From assembly GCA_945487985.1 (NCBI GenBank), contig CALYTX010000061.1, forward strand, positions 1 to 7,552: a stretch of DNA of 7,552 nt, read 5' to 3'. The stretch's first letter is position 1; each line of letters begins with the position of its first letter. The stretch is from an uncultured Verrucomicrobiota bacterium (lineage in GTDB: Bacteria; Verrucomicrobiota; Kiritimatiellia; RFP12; UBA1067). Positions 1-6,485 of this stretch are shown here, in pieces. The position numbers were made by a program, and so were the translations under genes. Under the pieces are notes generated by a model that was not told the origin of the DNA, did no database searches, and worked only from the letters and a program-made list of their open reading frames with translations.

Positions 1-133
1 TCGTCACGTGCGCCGCGGTGCCGAGGCAGTCCCAGACCGCCAGCTTGAGATCAAGCACCGGGTCGTCGCCTACGGTGTAGGCGAGAATATCGGGATCGAC
101 GGAACTGTCGGTGATAGTCTTCTTCGTCTTCAT
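1..133 (-). CDS. argH: Argininosuccinate lyase-like protein, N-terminal fragment (runs off the window)
   Basis: Only the first 44 codons are present; the gene continues beyond the left edge. The ATG at 133-131 overlaps the stop of the preceding gene as ATGA, and a good ribosome-binding site (GGAAGGG, 142-148) lies 8 bases upstream, so the start is well supported. After a short polar leader the protein reads LAYTVGDDPVLDLKLAVWD and then CLGTAAHVT. This resembles the start of the argininosuccinate lyase/fumarase superfamily, where a 'TxGxD..LD..L..yD..Gs.AH' pattern carries the first conserved region and forms part of the active site. If it is ArgH, it would split argininosuccinate into arginine and fumarate in the cytoplasm, the last step of arginine synthesis. 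The assignment rests on about 30 residues of pattern recognition. Other superfamily lyases such as adenylosuccinate lyase or aspartase are less likely but not excluded. Confidence 0.6.
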   Translation of the reverse strand, partial: MKTKKTITDSSVDPDILAYTVGDDPVLDLKLAVWDCLGTAAHVT

Positions 134-1062
134 TTCAATTTCCCTTCCGCCCGCAAGCGGGCTTCCTCCATGGCGAGATTGAGTTTCAAATCAGCTTGAT
201 CGAGAATCTCGGTCAATTCCCGTTCCTGCATTTTGCCGGCAGCCAGTTCCCTTAGAAAGGCAGCGTAGAGAGTCGAGGCTTCCGACATCAGCTCACCGCG
301 TCCGCCGCCGTAGGCGATGATCTCCGGAATCTTCATGTAAGCGATGAAGCGGATGCGCCCGTCGATTTTGGCCAATTTCACCGCTGAGCGGTAGTCGAGA
401 TAGCGGTATTTTCCGCAGAACGGCGCGCTGAATGTCTCGGGATACAGGCAAAGCCGGCTCGCAAAACGAAGGATGTCCTGCGGATACGCGACACCTGGCT
501 GGAGCACCGACCTTGCGAGTTTGAGCATTTCCTCGTCGCTCGCATCCACCTTTTCGCCGTTCATCCACCGCCCAATCGCGGCGTACTTGTCGGCAAGACA
601 AGTCTCTGGATTGGCGCGGCGAAGACGTGCGAGCGCTTCGTCGTCGCCGATGCGCTCGCCCATCACGGCCAGATAAAACGCCTTGGCTGTTTCTATTCGC
701 AGCTTTTCCATGTCGGCGTAGCCAGGCGACAGAATCTTCAGCCGCGTGCAATATTCTCCGCCAGACCGAATCTTTTCGCTAACCGCGATTGCAGCGTTGT
801 TCGTTCTTTCATCGCCGACAGAAACGATGATGCCGGGCTCTTGGAAATGCCGCCGGCGATCTGGATGCGCGCCGTAGAGCGAACGGCAGATGTCGGCCAC
901 GTAGCCGGCAACCGGCAGATGGAACTCTCGGCGCATATCCTCGGGACAGTCGGCGAACACTTGCACGAGCCCGTCGAGCTTCGTTACCGGCGCGATCCGA
1001 AAGCGCGCGATGATTTCATTGCGCGTAAGGGCAAAAAGCAGAATCGAACACAGTAGCGACAC
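130..1062 (-). CDS. Hypothetical protein, about 310 residues, with hydrophobic N-terminus
   Basis: I do not recognise this family. The predicted protein begins with a short hydrophobic stretch (residues 1-12, MSLLCSILLFAL), which could be a weak membrane anchor or signal; it lacks the basic residues and clear cleavage site of a typical Sec signal. The rest is soluble-looking, mostly helical and rich in Arg, Ala, Glu and Leu. Notable segments are GIIVSVGDERTNNA at 77-90 (strand-like), SPGYADMEKLR near 112-122, a region with several cysteines (155, 205, 216), YGGGRGE at 251-257, and a charged helical C-terminus at 270-310. The GTG start lies one base after the mraY stop and has no strong ribosome-binding site, so coupling to mraY is likely; a later start would remove the hydrophobic segment. 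The stop overlaps the next gene as ATGA. The ORF is intact, and its close packing on both sides supports it being a real gene. Confidence 0.75.
   Translation of the reverse strand: MSLLCSILLFALTRNEIIARFRIAPVTKLDGLVQVFADCPEDMRREFHLPVAGYVADICRSLYGAHPDRRRHFQEPGIIVSVGDERTNNAAIAVSEKIRSGGEYCTRLKILSPGYADMEKLRIETAKAFYLAVMGERIGDDEALARLRRANPETCLADKYAAIGRWMNGEKVDASDEEMLKLARSVLQPGVAYPQDILRFASRLCLYPETFSAPFCGKYRYLDYRSAVKLAKIDGRIRFIAYMKIPEIIAYGGGRGELMSEASTLYAAFLRELAAGKMQERELTEILDQADLKLNLAMEEARLRAEGKLK
142..148 (-). promoter_or_regulatory. Ribosome-binding site of the argH-like gene
   Basis: GGAAGGG on the minus strand, 8 bases before the ATG at 133. It lies inside the last codons of the preceding gene. Together with the ATGA stop/start overlap it fixes the start of the lyase gene and suggests translational coupling. 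Confidence 0.6.
149..162 (-). other. Perfect GC-rich inverted repeat just upstream of the argH-like ribosome-binding site
   Basis: GCCCGCTTGCGGGC on the minus strand is a perfect palindrome with a 2-base centre. In RNA it could form a five-pair stem with a CUUG tetraloop. It lies within the last codons of the upstream gene and ends directly before the GGAAGGG site. It has no following U tract, so it is not a rho-independent terminator. It may affect initiation of the lyase gene or may simply reflect GC-rich Arg/Ala codons. Confidence 0.3.
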
Positions 1063-1063
1063 T

Positions 1064-2200
1064 TCAGCGAATTTTGATCAACACTACGAGTATCAGCGGC
1101 ACGAGAAAAATCTGCACCAGCGTAAAGCGCATAAGCACTTGCGCGTTGGACCAGTGCAAAGTTTTCTTGCAATGGTCGTGGAAAGGAAAGCGCACGCGTT
1201 TAATCACGCTATCGTCGCCAATCTGAAACCCGAGACGCTTCGCGATACGCAACAGGACGAGCTTGCCTAAGCCGCCACCGCCATTGGCAAGCACAACTGG
1301 CGCGATAGCGATAACGAGCAGCGGATTGGCGGTCACGAGCACCCCGACGCCTACAAGCAATCCGAGAAAGCGGCTACCGGCATCGCCCATCAGCACCTTG
1401 GAAGGCTCGGCATTCCACCAAAGATAACCCGCTACCGAACCGCCTATAGTCATCAGCGCCACCGACCAGCGTGCGGCCATTCGTGCGTGGGTGCCGCCGA
1501 ACTCGCATCCGTCGACAAAAGGCTCGAAAATCCGGAAATGCTGCGCCAGCGGCAAATTGCCGATTACGCCATAGAGGAAAACCGCCAGCACCACAATGGT
1601 GATGAGCGTCAACGTTCCGGCCAACCCGTCTACGCCATCTGAACAGTTCGTCGCGTTCATGACGAACCAGAGCATAAAGCCGGCTGCGGGAATGTAGAGC
1701 CACCAGGAAATACCGACCATCCCCTTGACAAAAGGCAACCAAACCTTGAGTTCGGTCCAGTCGCCAGTTCCCTCGGCGTAGCCAAAGAAAATCGCACTTG
1801 CCGCACCGAGCGATACGATAATGTCGAGCAGTCCCTTTTTCAATTCACCCCAAGGAATATTACTGCGGTCGTCGAGATAGCCGAAAACCATTGACAAATA
1901 CAAACAGGCGAAAACTGCAAGGTCAAACCAGCGCCAGGGCATTACCAGCAGCAAGACCGGCAGCGCGATTAATGCCATGAAAAAGCCCCCGCCAGTAGGC
2001 TTCCCCTTCGACTTCATGCCGTCCGGCCCAAGAATCGCCTTGCCATGGTCGTGCGGCAAGAAGCGCAGGCACTTCGGTAGCAGAAATAATGTAACCAGCC
2101 CGGTCAGCACGGTGCCGGCGGCAAGCAGAAGCCCATGGGAACGCAAAAGCCGGAACGGGCCCCAGACATCGGTCAGATACTCAGCAAGATAATATAACAT
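1064..2200 (-). CDS. mraY: Phospho-N-acetylmuramoyl-pentapeptide-transferase (MraY), divergent
   Basis: MraY transfers phospho-MurNAc-pentapeptide from UDP to undecaprenyl phosphate in the inner membrane, giving lipid I, the first membrane step of peptidoglycan synthesis. The 378-residue protein is strongly hydrophobic, with about ten membrane segments, close to the usual 320-370 residues. Family landmarks occur in order: GKPTGGG at 66-72; FGYLDD at 106-111 with the conserved Asp pair 110-111; MNATNCSDGVDGLAG at 181-195, matching the canonical NxxNxxDGxDGLA; WWNAEPSKVLMGDAGS at 261-276 with Asp273, matching 'W.N..PA.vFMGD.GS'; and a late FPFHDHCKK at 338-346 where MraY normally has P-x-HHH-(F/Y)-E. 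The last motif is altered to H-D-H, and the usual VVETxSVI segment is replaced by a glycine-rich VLANGGGGLGKL (303-314). The late H-x-H and overall length favour MraY over WecA-type relatives, which use other acceptors. The ATG lies 3 bases after the truA stop. The gene sits beside truA rather than in a division/cell-wall cluster. Confidence 0.9.
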   Translation of the reverse strand: MLYYLAEYLTDVWGPFRLLRSHGLLLAAGTVLTGLVTLFLLPKCLRFLPHDHGKAILGPDGMKSKGKPTGGGFFMALIALPVLLLVMPWRWFDLAVFACLYLSMVFGYLDDRSNIPWGELKKGLLDIIVSLGAASAIFFGYAEGTGDWTELKVWLPFVKGMVGISWWLYIPAAGFMLWFVMNATNCSDGVDGLAGTLTLITIVVLAVFLYGVIGNLPLAQHFRIFEPFVDGCEFGGTHARMAARWSVALMTIGGSVAGYLWWNAEPSKVLMGDAGSRFLGLLVGVGVLVTANPLLVIAIAPVVLANGGGGLGKLVLLRIAKRLGFQIGDDSVIKRVRFPFHDHCKKTLHWSNAQVLMRFTLVQIFLVPLILVVLIKIR

Positions 2201-2203
2201 AGT

Positions 2204-2971
2204 CTATTTTGGAATTTTACCATAGAAAACTTTATGCAGGAAAAGTCCGCGCGACGGAGCCGTCTCGACCCGGGCCGTGCGCGGCGCGGCCTCGCGGAGC
2301 AATTCGCCGACGGCGTCGGGGCGCTCGCGACCCTTACCGACCGCCAGCAGAAACCCGACCATTGAGCGAACCTGCTTGTAAAGAAAACCATCTCCGCGGA
2401 CGGTGAAGAAATATCGTGGACCTGTGTTACGCACTTTGAAACTGAAGATATTGCGCACGGTCGTTTCCAGTTCGCGATCGGGATTGGCGGCGAAGGACGC
2501 AAAATCATGCCGTCCCACGAACATGGCCGCTGCGCGTTGCATCGCCCCGAGGTCGAGCGGACGGTGACAGAATGTCCAGTAAGGAGCCATCTGCGGCGGA
2601 AGAATCGCGCCCTGGTAGACCTGATATCGATATTCTTTGCCAATAGCCGAAAGTCGCGCGTCAAATGACGCGGCGGCATAGGAGCACTTCATCACGCGGA
2701 TCGCGTCGGGCAACTGCGCATTGAGCGCGCGCACCACATTCTCCGGCGGGATTGGCTTGGAGAGGAAAAAATGACCCACAAACCCTTCAGCGTGCACGCC
2801 AGCATCGGTGCGCGAACTTCCGTAAACACGAACCTCGCCGCGCTCGATGTATCCGAGCGCATTTTCTACCACCTCCTGAATTCCCAGCGCATTGTCTTGG
2901 CGCTGCCATCCAGAATAGGCGGTTCCGTCGTAGGCGATGACGGCCTTGTATTTGCGCATCGAGCTTTCCAT
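2204..2971 (-). CDS. truA: tRNA pseudouridine(38-40) synthase TruA
   Basis: TruA converts uridines 38-40 in the tRNA anticodon arm to pseudouridine, in the cytoplasm. With the ATG at 2971 the protein has 255 residues, normal for the family. Landmarks are YDGTAYSGWQRQ at 14-25; GSSRTDAGVHA at 51-61 containing the catalytic Asp56 in the R-T-D motif; FDARLSAIGKEYRYQVY at 103-119 with the Tyr that stacks in the active site; RHDFASF near 154-160; GDGFLYKQVRSMVG at 193-206; and a C-terminal APSRGLFLHKVFY matching the family's 'AP..GL.L..V.Y'. All key residues are present. The start is ambiguous: TTG at 2974, ATG at 2971 (sharing TGATG with the stop of the preceding gene) and ATG at 2959 (preceded by GGAAAG at 2964-2969, four bases away) are all in frame. 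The 2959 start gives MRKYKAVIAYDGT, the usual TruA beginning. Coupling to the upstream gene is likely either way. Confidence 0.96.
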   Translation of the reverse strand: MESSMRKYKAVIAYDGTAYSGWQRQDNALGIQEVVENALGYIERGEVRVYGSSRTDAGVHAEGFVGHFFLSKPIPPENVVRALNAQLPDAIRVMKCSYAAASFDARLSAIGKEYRYQVYQGAILPPQMAPYWTFCHRPLDLGAMQRAAAMFVGRHDFASFAANPDRELETTVRNIFSFKVRNTGPRYFFTVRGDGFLYKQVRSMVGFLLAVGKGRERPDAVGELLREAAPRTARVETAPSRGLFLHKVFYGKIPK

Positions 2972-5004
2972 CAATACAGTTTCTTGCCGTAGACGAGGAT
3001 TTTGTGCAGGTGGAAGAAGTGATCCGCGCTGTTAGGATCGTTCAACCGTCCAACCTTGATGTATTTGGCGCTGACCGGAGAAGCGAGTTTACATTCCCAT
3101 TCATCCTGGACGAGCGAGCTGGCAAAGACCTCTGTGAAATCGCTGCCGTTCTCCGACAGCCAGATCCGCAGCGGAACCTGACGCTCGCGGTTCTGTCCGC
3201 CGCCGGAATTGACTACGACGATGCCAGTGATTTCACTCTTGCCGGGCAGCACCACCATCGCCCACGGAGCGTTGGCCTTGCCGGTGTGGAAGGCGTTGCC
3301 GCCTTCGAAATCGTCTGCGTCAAGCGCATTGCGATAGGTAACAGGATTATCCCATTCGCAGGAACTGGAAAGCTTGACGATCCCGTCTGGCGAGAGCAAA
3401 GTTCCGCCGTAGGCGAGCTTCGGCCAGCTCTTGCGCGTCTTCTTCGGCGGCAATTCCGGATCGAGCTTGTCCATCAGCCGGTACACCTGGCGAAACATAG
3501 AGATGTCTTCGCTCTCCGATGCCTTGAGAATCATTTCACGGAAGCTAATCTTCTCGCCCGTCTTCAACGCGCTGTCGCCTACCATCTTGATGAAGCGCAT
3601 GCTCGACGGCTGATCGGTCATCAGCAGCCCCGCGCCCCAATCGATCGTCTGCCGGTAGAACGTACGCGTTTTCGCCTGGCCCTCGAGCGCCGCGGCAAAG
3701 ATTTCCCAGCACTCTTCCGGCGTGGCCTTCTCCGTGAGCTTCTTCAGCGCAATTTCATCCCAATACGAAGTCTCAAAGGTTTCAGCCTTCGATTCGCGAA
3801 TCATCCTCAGCGCGGCCTTGGCGGCATCGAGGCGCTTGGCGCCGTCCGCCACATGAGCAAGATAGCCATGGTAAAGCGCCCACCCCTGGCTCGGCGAGCC
3901 GTCGAATGTTTCGCGCACCGTCGCCCCGAACCGATCCCACTCCGACGCCGCGGCGTTTTCCGACTCAAGCTTGGCATACCATTCTACGCCAGCATGATAA
4001 TTGCCCGGACACGCCTTCATCGCCTTGGCGTATTCACCGGCCCAGCGCAGCCGCTCGGCTTCCATCCGCTTGGGGTTGGAATAATAGCGGTCGATTTCCT
4101 CAAGCGCTGCAAAGCCTTGCGAGCCGAGCGAGTTGTGCGGACCAGTGTGGAGGGTTACCGAATAGGCCACACCCCAGCGACCGGCGGCATAATCCCATAA
4201 AACGTAGGCGCAATGTGCCGGCTGGCCGGCAGTAAAAGCGCGGATGCCGTGCGAAGCGGCGCTATGCGAACCGAATTTCGAAAGAGCTCCGCACACTCCG
4301 CCAACGCGATAGCGCAACTCCTGGGTGTTCCAGCGGTGGGTCCACGGCGCATAGTACATCGGACCGTGCACGCTCGCGCCGAAGCAGTTCCACAGCCGAT
4401 AGTGGCAAAGCCAGCAAACACCGTAGTAGCGCTGCCCGGGCACGTTGGCGAAATCGTGTATCCAACGCAGGTTCTCGACTGAAAGTTCGGCGTTCTGTCC
4501 GAAACCCAGCACTTCTCGCCACTGGCGAACATCGTGCTTCCAGGCGTCAGAATGCAAGGTTCCGTCTTGAGCCCATTCACGGTAGCATTCCATAATCTGG
4601 ACAAGCTTTTCATCAGGAAAATCGATGCCGTGATTGAGCGCCAGGGCAGTGGCTATGTTGCGTCCGATTGCGGTTGCGATAAAATCGTCCTTGTCGTTCC
4701 AGACCAATAAATCGAGCGCCAACAGCGCCTTGGCTGCGCATTCATTGTTGTCCTTAAGCCCCTTCCAAGGATCGATGCTCCACATCCCAGAGCCCGCAAA
4801 TTGCTCCATCCAGTCAATATCGCCGAAGAAGCGGCGCAGAAACGCCGCGCCGCCTTCGCGCTTCTGGATCGCCTTGATCGTTTGATCGCCGACGGCATTG
4901 CGAATGTATTGTTTTACAATTGCCGGATTGCGCGCGGACGCGCTTGCGGGAGCTGCCGACGCGACGAGCGGAACTAATGCCAAAATCAAAAGCATCATCT
5001 TCAT
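2971..5004 (-). CDS. Exported protein with transglutaminase-like core and C-terminal discoidin-like domain
   Basis: This 677-residue protein starts with a clear Sec signal peptide (MKMMLLILALVPLVASAAPA, cleavage probably near residue 18-20), so it acts outside the inner membrane. Residues 190-290 look like a transglutaminase/protease-like papain-fold core: GGVCGALSKFG with Cys238, then HGIRAFTAGQPAHCAYVLWD with His264 and Asp271, then GRWGVAYSV, matching the family's Cys...G(I/V)PA..H.w.e...g.W layout. Just before it lies CWLCHYRLWNC (197-207), which contains a C-x-x-C-H motif. Residues 300-520 are helical, Ala- and Glu-rich and possibly repeat-like. Residues 545-675 resemble an F5/8 type C (discoidin) carbohydrate-binding domain: PWAMVVLPGKSEITGIVVVN, then VPLRIWLSENGSDFTEVF, then SAKYIKVGRLND. 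A function in binding and processing surface or dietary glycans, peptides or cell wall is possible, but none can be assigned. The start has a strong ribosome-binding site. Both domain calls are by motif and need a profile search. Confidence 0.85.
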   Translation of the reverse strand: MKMMLLILALVPLVASAAPASASARNPAIVKQYIRNAVGDQTIKAIQKREGGAAFLRRFFGDIDWMEQFAGSGMWSIDPWKGLKDNNECAAKALLALDLLVWNDKDDFIATAIGRNIATALALNHGIDFPDEKLVQIMECYREWAQDGTLHSDAWKHDVRQWREVLGFGQNAELSVENLRWIHDFANVPGQRYYGVCWLCHYRLWNCFGASVHGPMYYAPWTHRWNTQELRYRVGGVCGALSKFGSHSAASHGIRAFTAGQPAHCAYVLWDYAAGRWGVAYSVTLHTGPHNSLGSQGFAALEEIDRYYSNPKRMEAERLRWAGEYAKAMKACPGNYHAGVEWYAKLESENAAASEWDRFGATVRETFDGSPSQGWALYHGYLAHVADGAKRLDAAKAALRMIRESKAETFETSYWDEIALKKLTEKATPEECWEIFAAALEGQAKTRTFYRQTIDWGAGLLMTDQPSSMRFIKMVGDSALKTGEKISFREMILKASESEDISMFRQVYRLMDKLDPELPPKKTRKSWPKLAYGGTLLSPDGIVKLSSSCEWDNPVTYRNALDADDFEGGNAFHTGKANAPWAMVVLPGKSEITGIVVVNSGGGQNRERQVPLRIWLSENGSDFTEVFASSLVQDEWECKLASPVSAKYIKVGRLNDPNSADHFFHLHKILVYGKKLY
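4216..4231. repeat. Perfect 7-base inverted repeat inside the transglutaminase-like region
   Basis: TGCCGGC and GCCGGCA flank a TG centre. The palindrome falls within the codons for the AGQPA residues just before His264 of the exported protein. No T tract follows on either strand. GC-rich Ala/Gly/Pro codons explain it adequately, so it is probably incidental. Confidence 0.25.
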
Positions 5005-5008
5005 TTAA

Positions 5009-6478
5009 CTACCCCCTAAAATCAAGCAAGTGTCCTATCAGATAGCGCATTCCCCGGTAGTAGAAGCCGAAATCGAAAAGATTGCGCCTAAACAAATGCC
5101 ACAGCGCGCGCGGTTGCAAGAAACCGCGGTACACCGCACGAATTGCGCGTTTGATTTCCTCTTCACTGGCCAGCGGCGTTTTCGTCACGGCCGAACGCTG
5201 ATCGTAGTCGTCCCAATCGCGCGTTAAAAGTCCGTCGCCGGCATCAAGTTCCCGGAAAAGCGGCGTACCCGGATACGGAATGGTGAGCGTACACTGCAGC
5301 GTCGCGGCGTGTCCGTTGGCAAGCAGCCGCCGCGCCAGCGCAACCGTATTGGCGATTTCCTGCGGACCTTCCCAGGCGTGGCCGAACATGAAAGTCAAGT
5401 GCACCGCCAGTCCCGCGCTGGAAGCCCATGCTGCACCGCGCTCCACATCCTCCACCTTCAAGCGCTTGCAGAAACGATCGAGCGTATTCTGATTGGCCGA
5501 TTCCACGCCGAAAAGCACCAGCCGGAATCCTGCCTTGCGCATCAGGCGGTATTCCGCCTCTCCGAGCACTCCAAAGCGCATGTTGCAATCGATACTAACG
5601 CGTCTGGAAAGCCCGCGCCGGATCATTTCGCGGCAGAAATCCTCGAGCCACTTGCCGACAGGAAATGTTCCCGAATCGTCCATAATCTCGCGAACGCCGT
5701 AGCAATCGACCAACCTTTCGATCTCATCGACGACCTTCTCGACACTGCGCACGCGATAGCGCGGATAGAGCGTGGTCCAACTGCAAAAGGTACACTTCGC
5801 ATGCCAGCAGTCTCGCGCGGCCATGATATAGGTGCCGGGGTGCCGCTTGAAATTCCCGTTCCGTCGCGAGTAAAGCTGCCAATTGACAAGATCGCGGTCG
5901 ATTGGCGGGGCTGAGTCAAGATCGTGATCGAGTTTGAACGGACCGGTATTCTCAATCTTCGCACCCAACCGATACCAAATCCCAGGCTCGAACTCCTCTG
6001 GCCGACCAAACGATCCGGCGAGATTCGTCAGCAGAAAATCCCAGTCGCCGCCAGTTATGACATAATCCACTGGAGAATTGGTGAACGATTCCTCTGGCAG
6101 AGCCGTCACATGGTCGCCGACCATGACAAAGCTGGCGTTTCGTCCCCATGGAGCGCTCTTGGCCGCAGCTATCCACCGCCAATGCCGCTTGACAACCGGA
6201 GTTTTCGTCTCCACCACCACCAAATCGGGGGCGAACTCGGCAAGCCGCCGGTTGAATTGCGCGGTTGAAAGTTCCGCCGCGATGCCGTCGAGGAAAAGCA
6301 CCTCATGCCCGGCAGCCTTGAGCATTGTCGCCGCGCTCGCAGGCACCACCGGGAAGATGTAGGTGGGACGCGAGAACCATTGGAACTGCCGGTTCTGGGT
6401 AAGAAGCGCCACGCCCTTCCCGCTTGGAAGCGGAGGATAGGCGATTGCGATTCTCAAACCATGCGCGGACGTTCCCAT
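5009..6478 (-). CDS. B12-binding-domain radical SAM enzyme
   Basis: The 489-residue protein has the layout of cobalamin-dependent (class B-like) radical SAM enzymes. Residues 8-155 form a Rossmann-like B12-binding domain: LRIAIAYPP, then FPVVPASAATMLKAAGHEVLFLDG, then FAPDLVVVETKTP, then FVMVGDHVTALPEE and VDYVITGGDWD. The radical SAM core begins at YIMAARDCWHAKCTFCSW (217-234), where Cys224, Cys229 and Cys232 should hold the 4Fe-4S cluster. It continues through IMDDSGTFP (265-273), VLFGVESANQNTLDRFCKR (321-339) and PYPGTPLFREL (401-411). A C-terminal tail (440-489) is rich in aromatic and Arg residues. The reaction is unknown; relatives carry out methylations and ring or lipid modifications. 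Two features are unusual: the cluster motif has four rather than three residues between the first two cysteines, and GGDWD replaces the GEGE common at the end of the B12 domain. The start is 7 bases after the barrel-gene stop without a strong ribosome-binding site, so the exact start is uncertain. Confidence 0.9.
   Translation of the reverse strand: MGTSAHGLRIAIAYPPLPSGKGVALLTQNRQFQWFSRPTYIFPVVPASAATMLKAAGHEVLFLDGIAAELSTAQFNRRLAEFAPDLVVVETKTPVVKRHWRWIAAAKSAPWGRNASFVMVGDHVTALPEESFTNSPVDYVITGGDWDFLLTNLAGSFGRPEEFEPGIWYRLGAKIENTGPFKLDHDLDSAPPIDRDLVNWQLYSRRNGNFKRHPGTYIMAARDCWHAKCTFCSWTTLYPRYRVRSVEKVVDEIERLVDCYGVREIMDDSGTFPVGKWLEDFCREMIRRGLSRRVSIDCNMRFGVLGEAEYRLMRKAGFRLVLFGVESANQNTLDRFCKRLKVEDVERGAAWASSAGLAVHLTFMFGHAWEGPQEIANTVALARRLLANGHAATLQCTLTIPYPGTPLFRELDAGDGLLTRDWDDYDQRSAVTKTPLASEEEIKRAIRAVYRGFLQPRALWHLFRRNLFDFGFYYRGMRYLIGHLLDFRG
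5012..5017 (-). promoter_or_regulatory. Strong ribosome-binding site of the transglutaminase/discoidin gene
   Basis: AGGGGG on the minus strand, 7 bases before the ATG at 5004. It lies within the last codons of the radical SAM gene, whose TAG stop (5011-5009) directly follows. It supports the chosen start and suggests that translation of the two genes is linked. Confidence 0.6.
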
Positions 6479-6485
6479 TCAACGA

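Noticed and set aside
149..162. GC hairpin as a rho-independent terminator before the argH-like gene
   Set aside because: No U tract follows, and it lies inside coding sequence directly before a functional-looking ribosome-binding site.
2173..2679. 168-codon minus-strand frame overlapping truA in another frame
   Set aside because: truA has all family motifs in its own frame; this one is Arg/Ser-rich and fits an off-frame shadow.
3004..4200. 398-codon open frame on the plus strand opposite the exported transglutaminase/discoidin gene
   Set aside because: The product is Arg/Leu/Ala-rich with no recognisable domain or signal, and it lies fully antisense to a gene with a signal peptide, good ribosome-binding site and domain-like motifs. 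It is a shadow of GC-rich codon use.
5309..5914. 201-codon open frame on the plus strand opposite the radical SAM gene
   Set aside because: It lies entirely antisense to a well-supported enzyme core, and its translation is low-complexity and His/Arg-rich without family motifs.
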